Shown here: piece by piece, positions 40,381 through 40,482 of the stretch
Layout of the letters: the number at the start of each line of letters is the position of its first letter
How positions within the stretch are numbered: the first letter of the stretch is position 1
NCBI GenBank assembly: GCA_944384105.1
Contig: CALWSC010000040.1
Span: forward strand, 1 to 40,482
Origin: an uncultured Lachnospiraceae bacterium
GTDB taxonomy: Bacteria; Bacillota; Clostridia; Lachnospirales; Lachnospiraceae
DNA length: 40,482 nucleotides
Direction: 5' to 3'
Translations under genes and position numbers: made by a program
The notes under the pieces: generated by a model
Seen by the model: only the letters and a program-made list of their open reading frames with translations
Told to the model about the DNA's origin: nothing
Databases searched by the model: none

Positions 40381-40482
40381 CTGTCAAAACGACAGGAACC
40401 TTGATAACTGAACAGTAAAACACATCCTCGAAAGTTCTGAAAAGTAATTCTTAAAGGACATTCGAAATCCTTATAAACAGTA
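40381..40482 (+). other. Start of an rRNA operon leader
   Basis: After P3 comes a CTGTC/GACAG hairpin (40381-40395) and GAACCTTGATAACTGAACAG, the Firmicutes pre-rRNA leader motif (usually CTTTGAAAACTGAACA). The 16S rRNA gene itself is not in the window and should begin shortly to the right. No other gene is seen between 40060 and 40482. Confidence 0.75.

Noticed and set aside
1-40482. Insertion sequences, integrases or tRNA genes
   Set aside because: No transposase or integrase motif and no tRNA cloverleaf was recognised on either strand, despite the deletion scars and the AT-rich cassette.

Overview
The window looks like chromosomal DNA of a gut-type Lachnospiraceae (Clostridia) bacterium. 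Supporting features are AGGAGG ribosome binding sites, GTG/TTG starts, AraC/MarR regulators next to sugar genes, two MtaA/CmuA-type uroporphyrinogen-decarboxylase-fold proteins, PAS/GGDEF/EAL signalling and a Firmicutes-style rRNA leader at the right edge. The family-level assignment is inference; no 16S sequence is present.

Layout. 1-287: repeat-rich non-coding DNA. 288-2108: a UROD-fold gene running into broken MNT (nucleotidyltransferase) and HEPN genes, the latter fused to the tail of an alpha/beta hydrolase. 2119-5000: AraC regulator divergent from a GH120 beta-xylosidase. 5186-9804: potassium module (trkH broken by an internal deletion, trkA, a membrane-anchored binding-domain protein, KdpD-like kinase, KdpE-like regulator). 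9817-14146: MarR regulator with a palindromic operator inside its promoter, then a heterodimeric ABC exporter pair. 14201-15535: MATE efflux gene (minus strand) lacking about 50 internal residues, behind a leader with an intrinsic terminator. 15580-18146: MarR, YczE-like membrane protein and MalY/PatB-type C-S lyase. 18147-18239: the last codons and terminator of a lost UROD paralogue. 18257-20561: an AT-rich three-gene cassette behind an SOS-box-like promoter (unknown 372-aa protein, winged-helix/zinc-ribbon protein, PD-(D/E)XK nuclease), the best candidate here for an undescribed, probably defensive, system. 20611-24231: AraC regulator, second UROD-fold gene and xanthine/uracil-type permease. 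24312-30372: PAS/GAF/degenerate-GGDEF protein frameshifted from its EAL domain, then a CheB-CheR-PAS fusion. 30385-33680: MFS transporter and GH31 glycosidase under a promoter with twin direct repeats. 33941-40059: ugpCAEB glycerol-3-phosphate importer, glycerophosphodiester phosphodiesterase and HAD phosphatase, with a Pho-box-like array upstream. 40166-40482: three tandem strong promoters and the start of an rRNA leader; 16S should lie just beyond the window.

The genes form nutrient modules (xylan, alpha-glucosides, glycerophosphodiesters, purines), ion and drug transport modules and second-messenger signalling. A recurring oddity is the number of deletion or frameshift scars (about 1330-1890, 5570, 15108, 18147 and 27040-27090). 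These may be real genome decay or assembly error, and read-level checking would decide. All functions are inferred from motifs read by eye; no database search was run.
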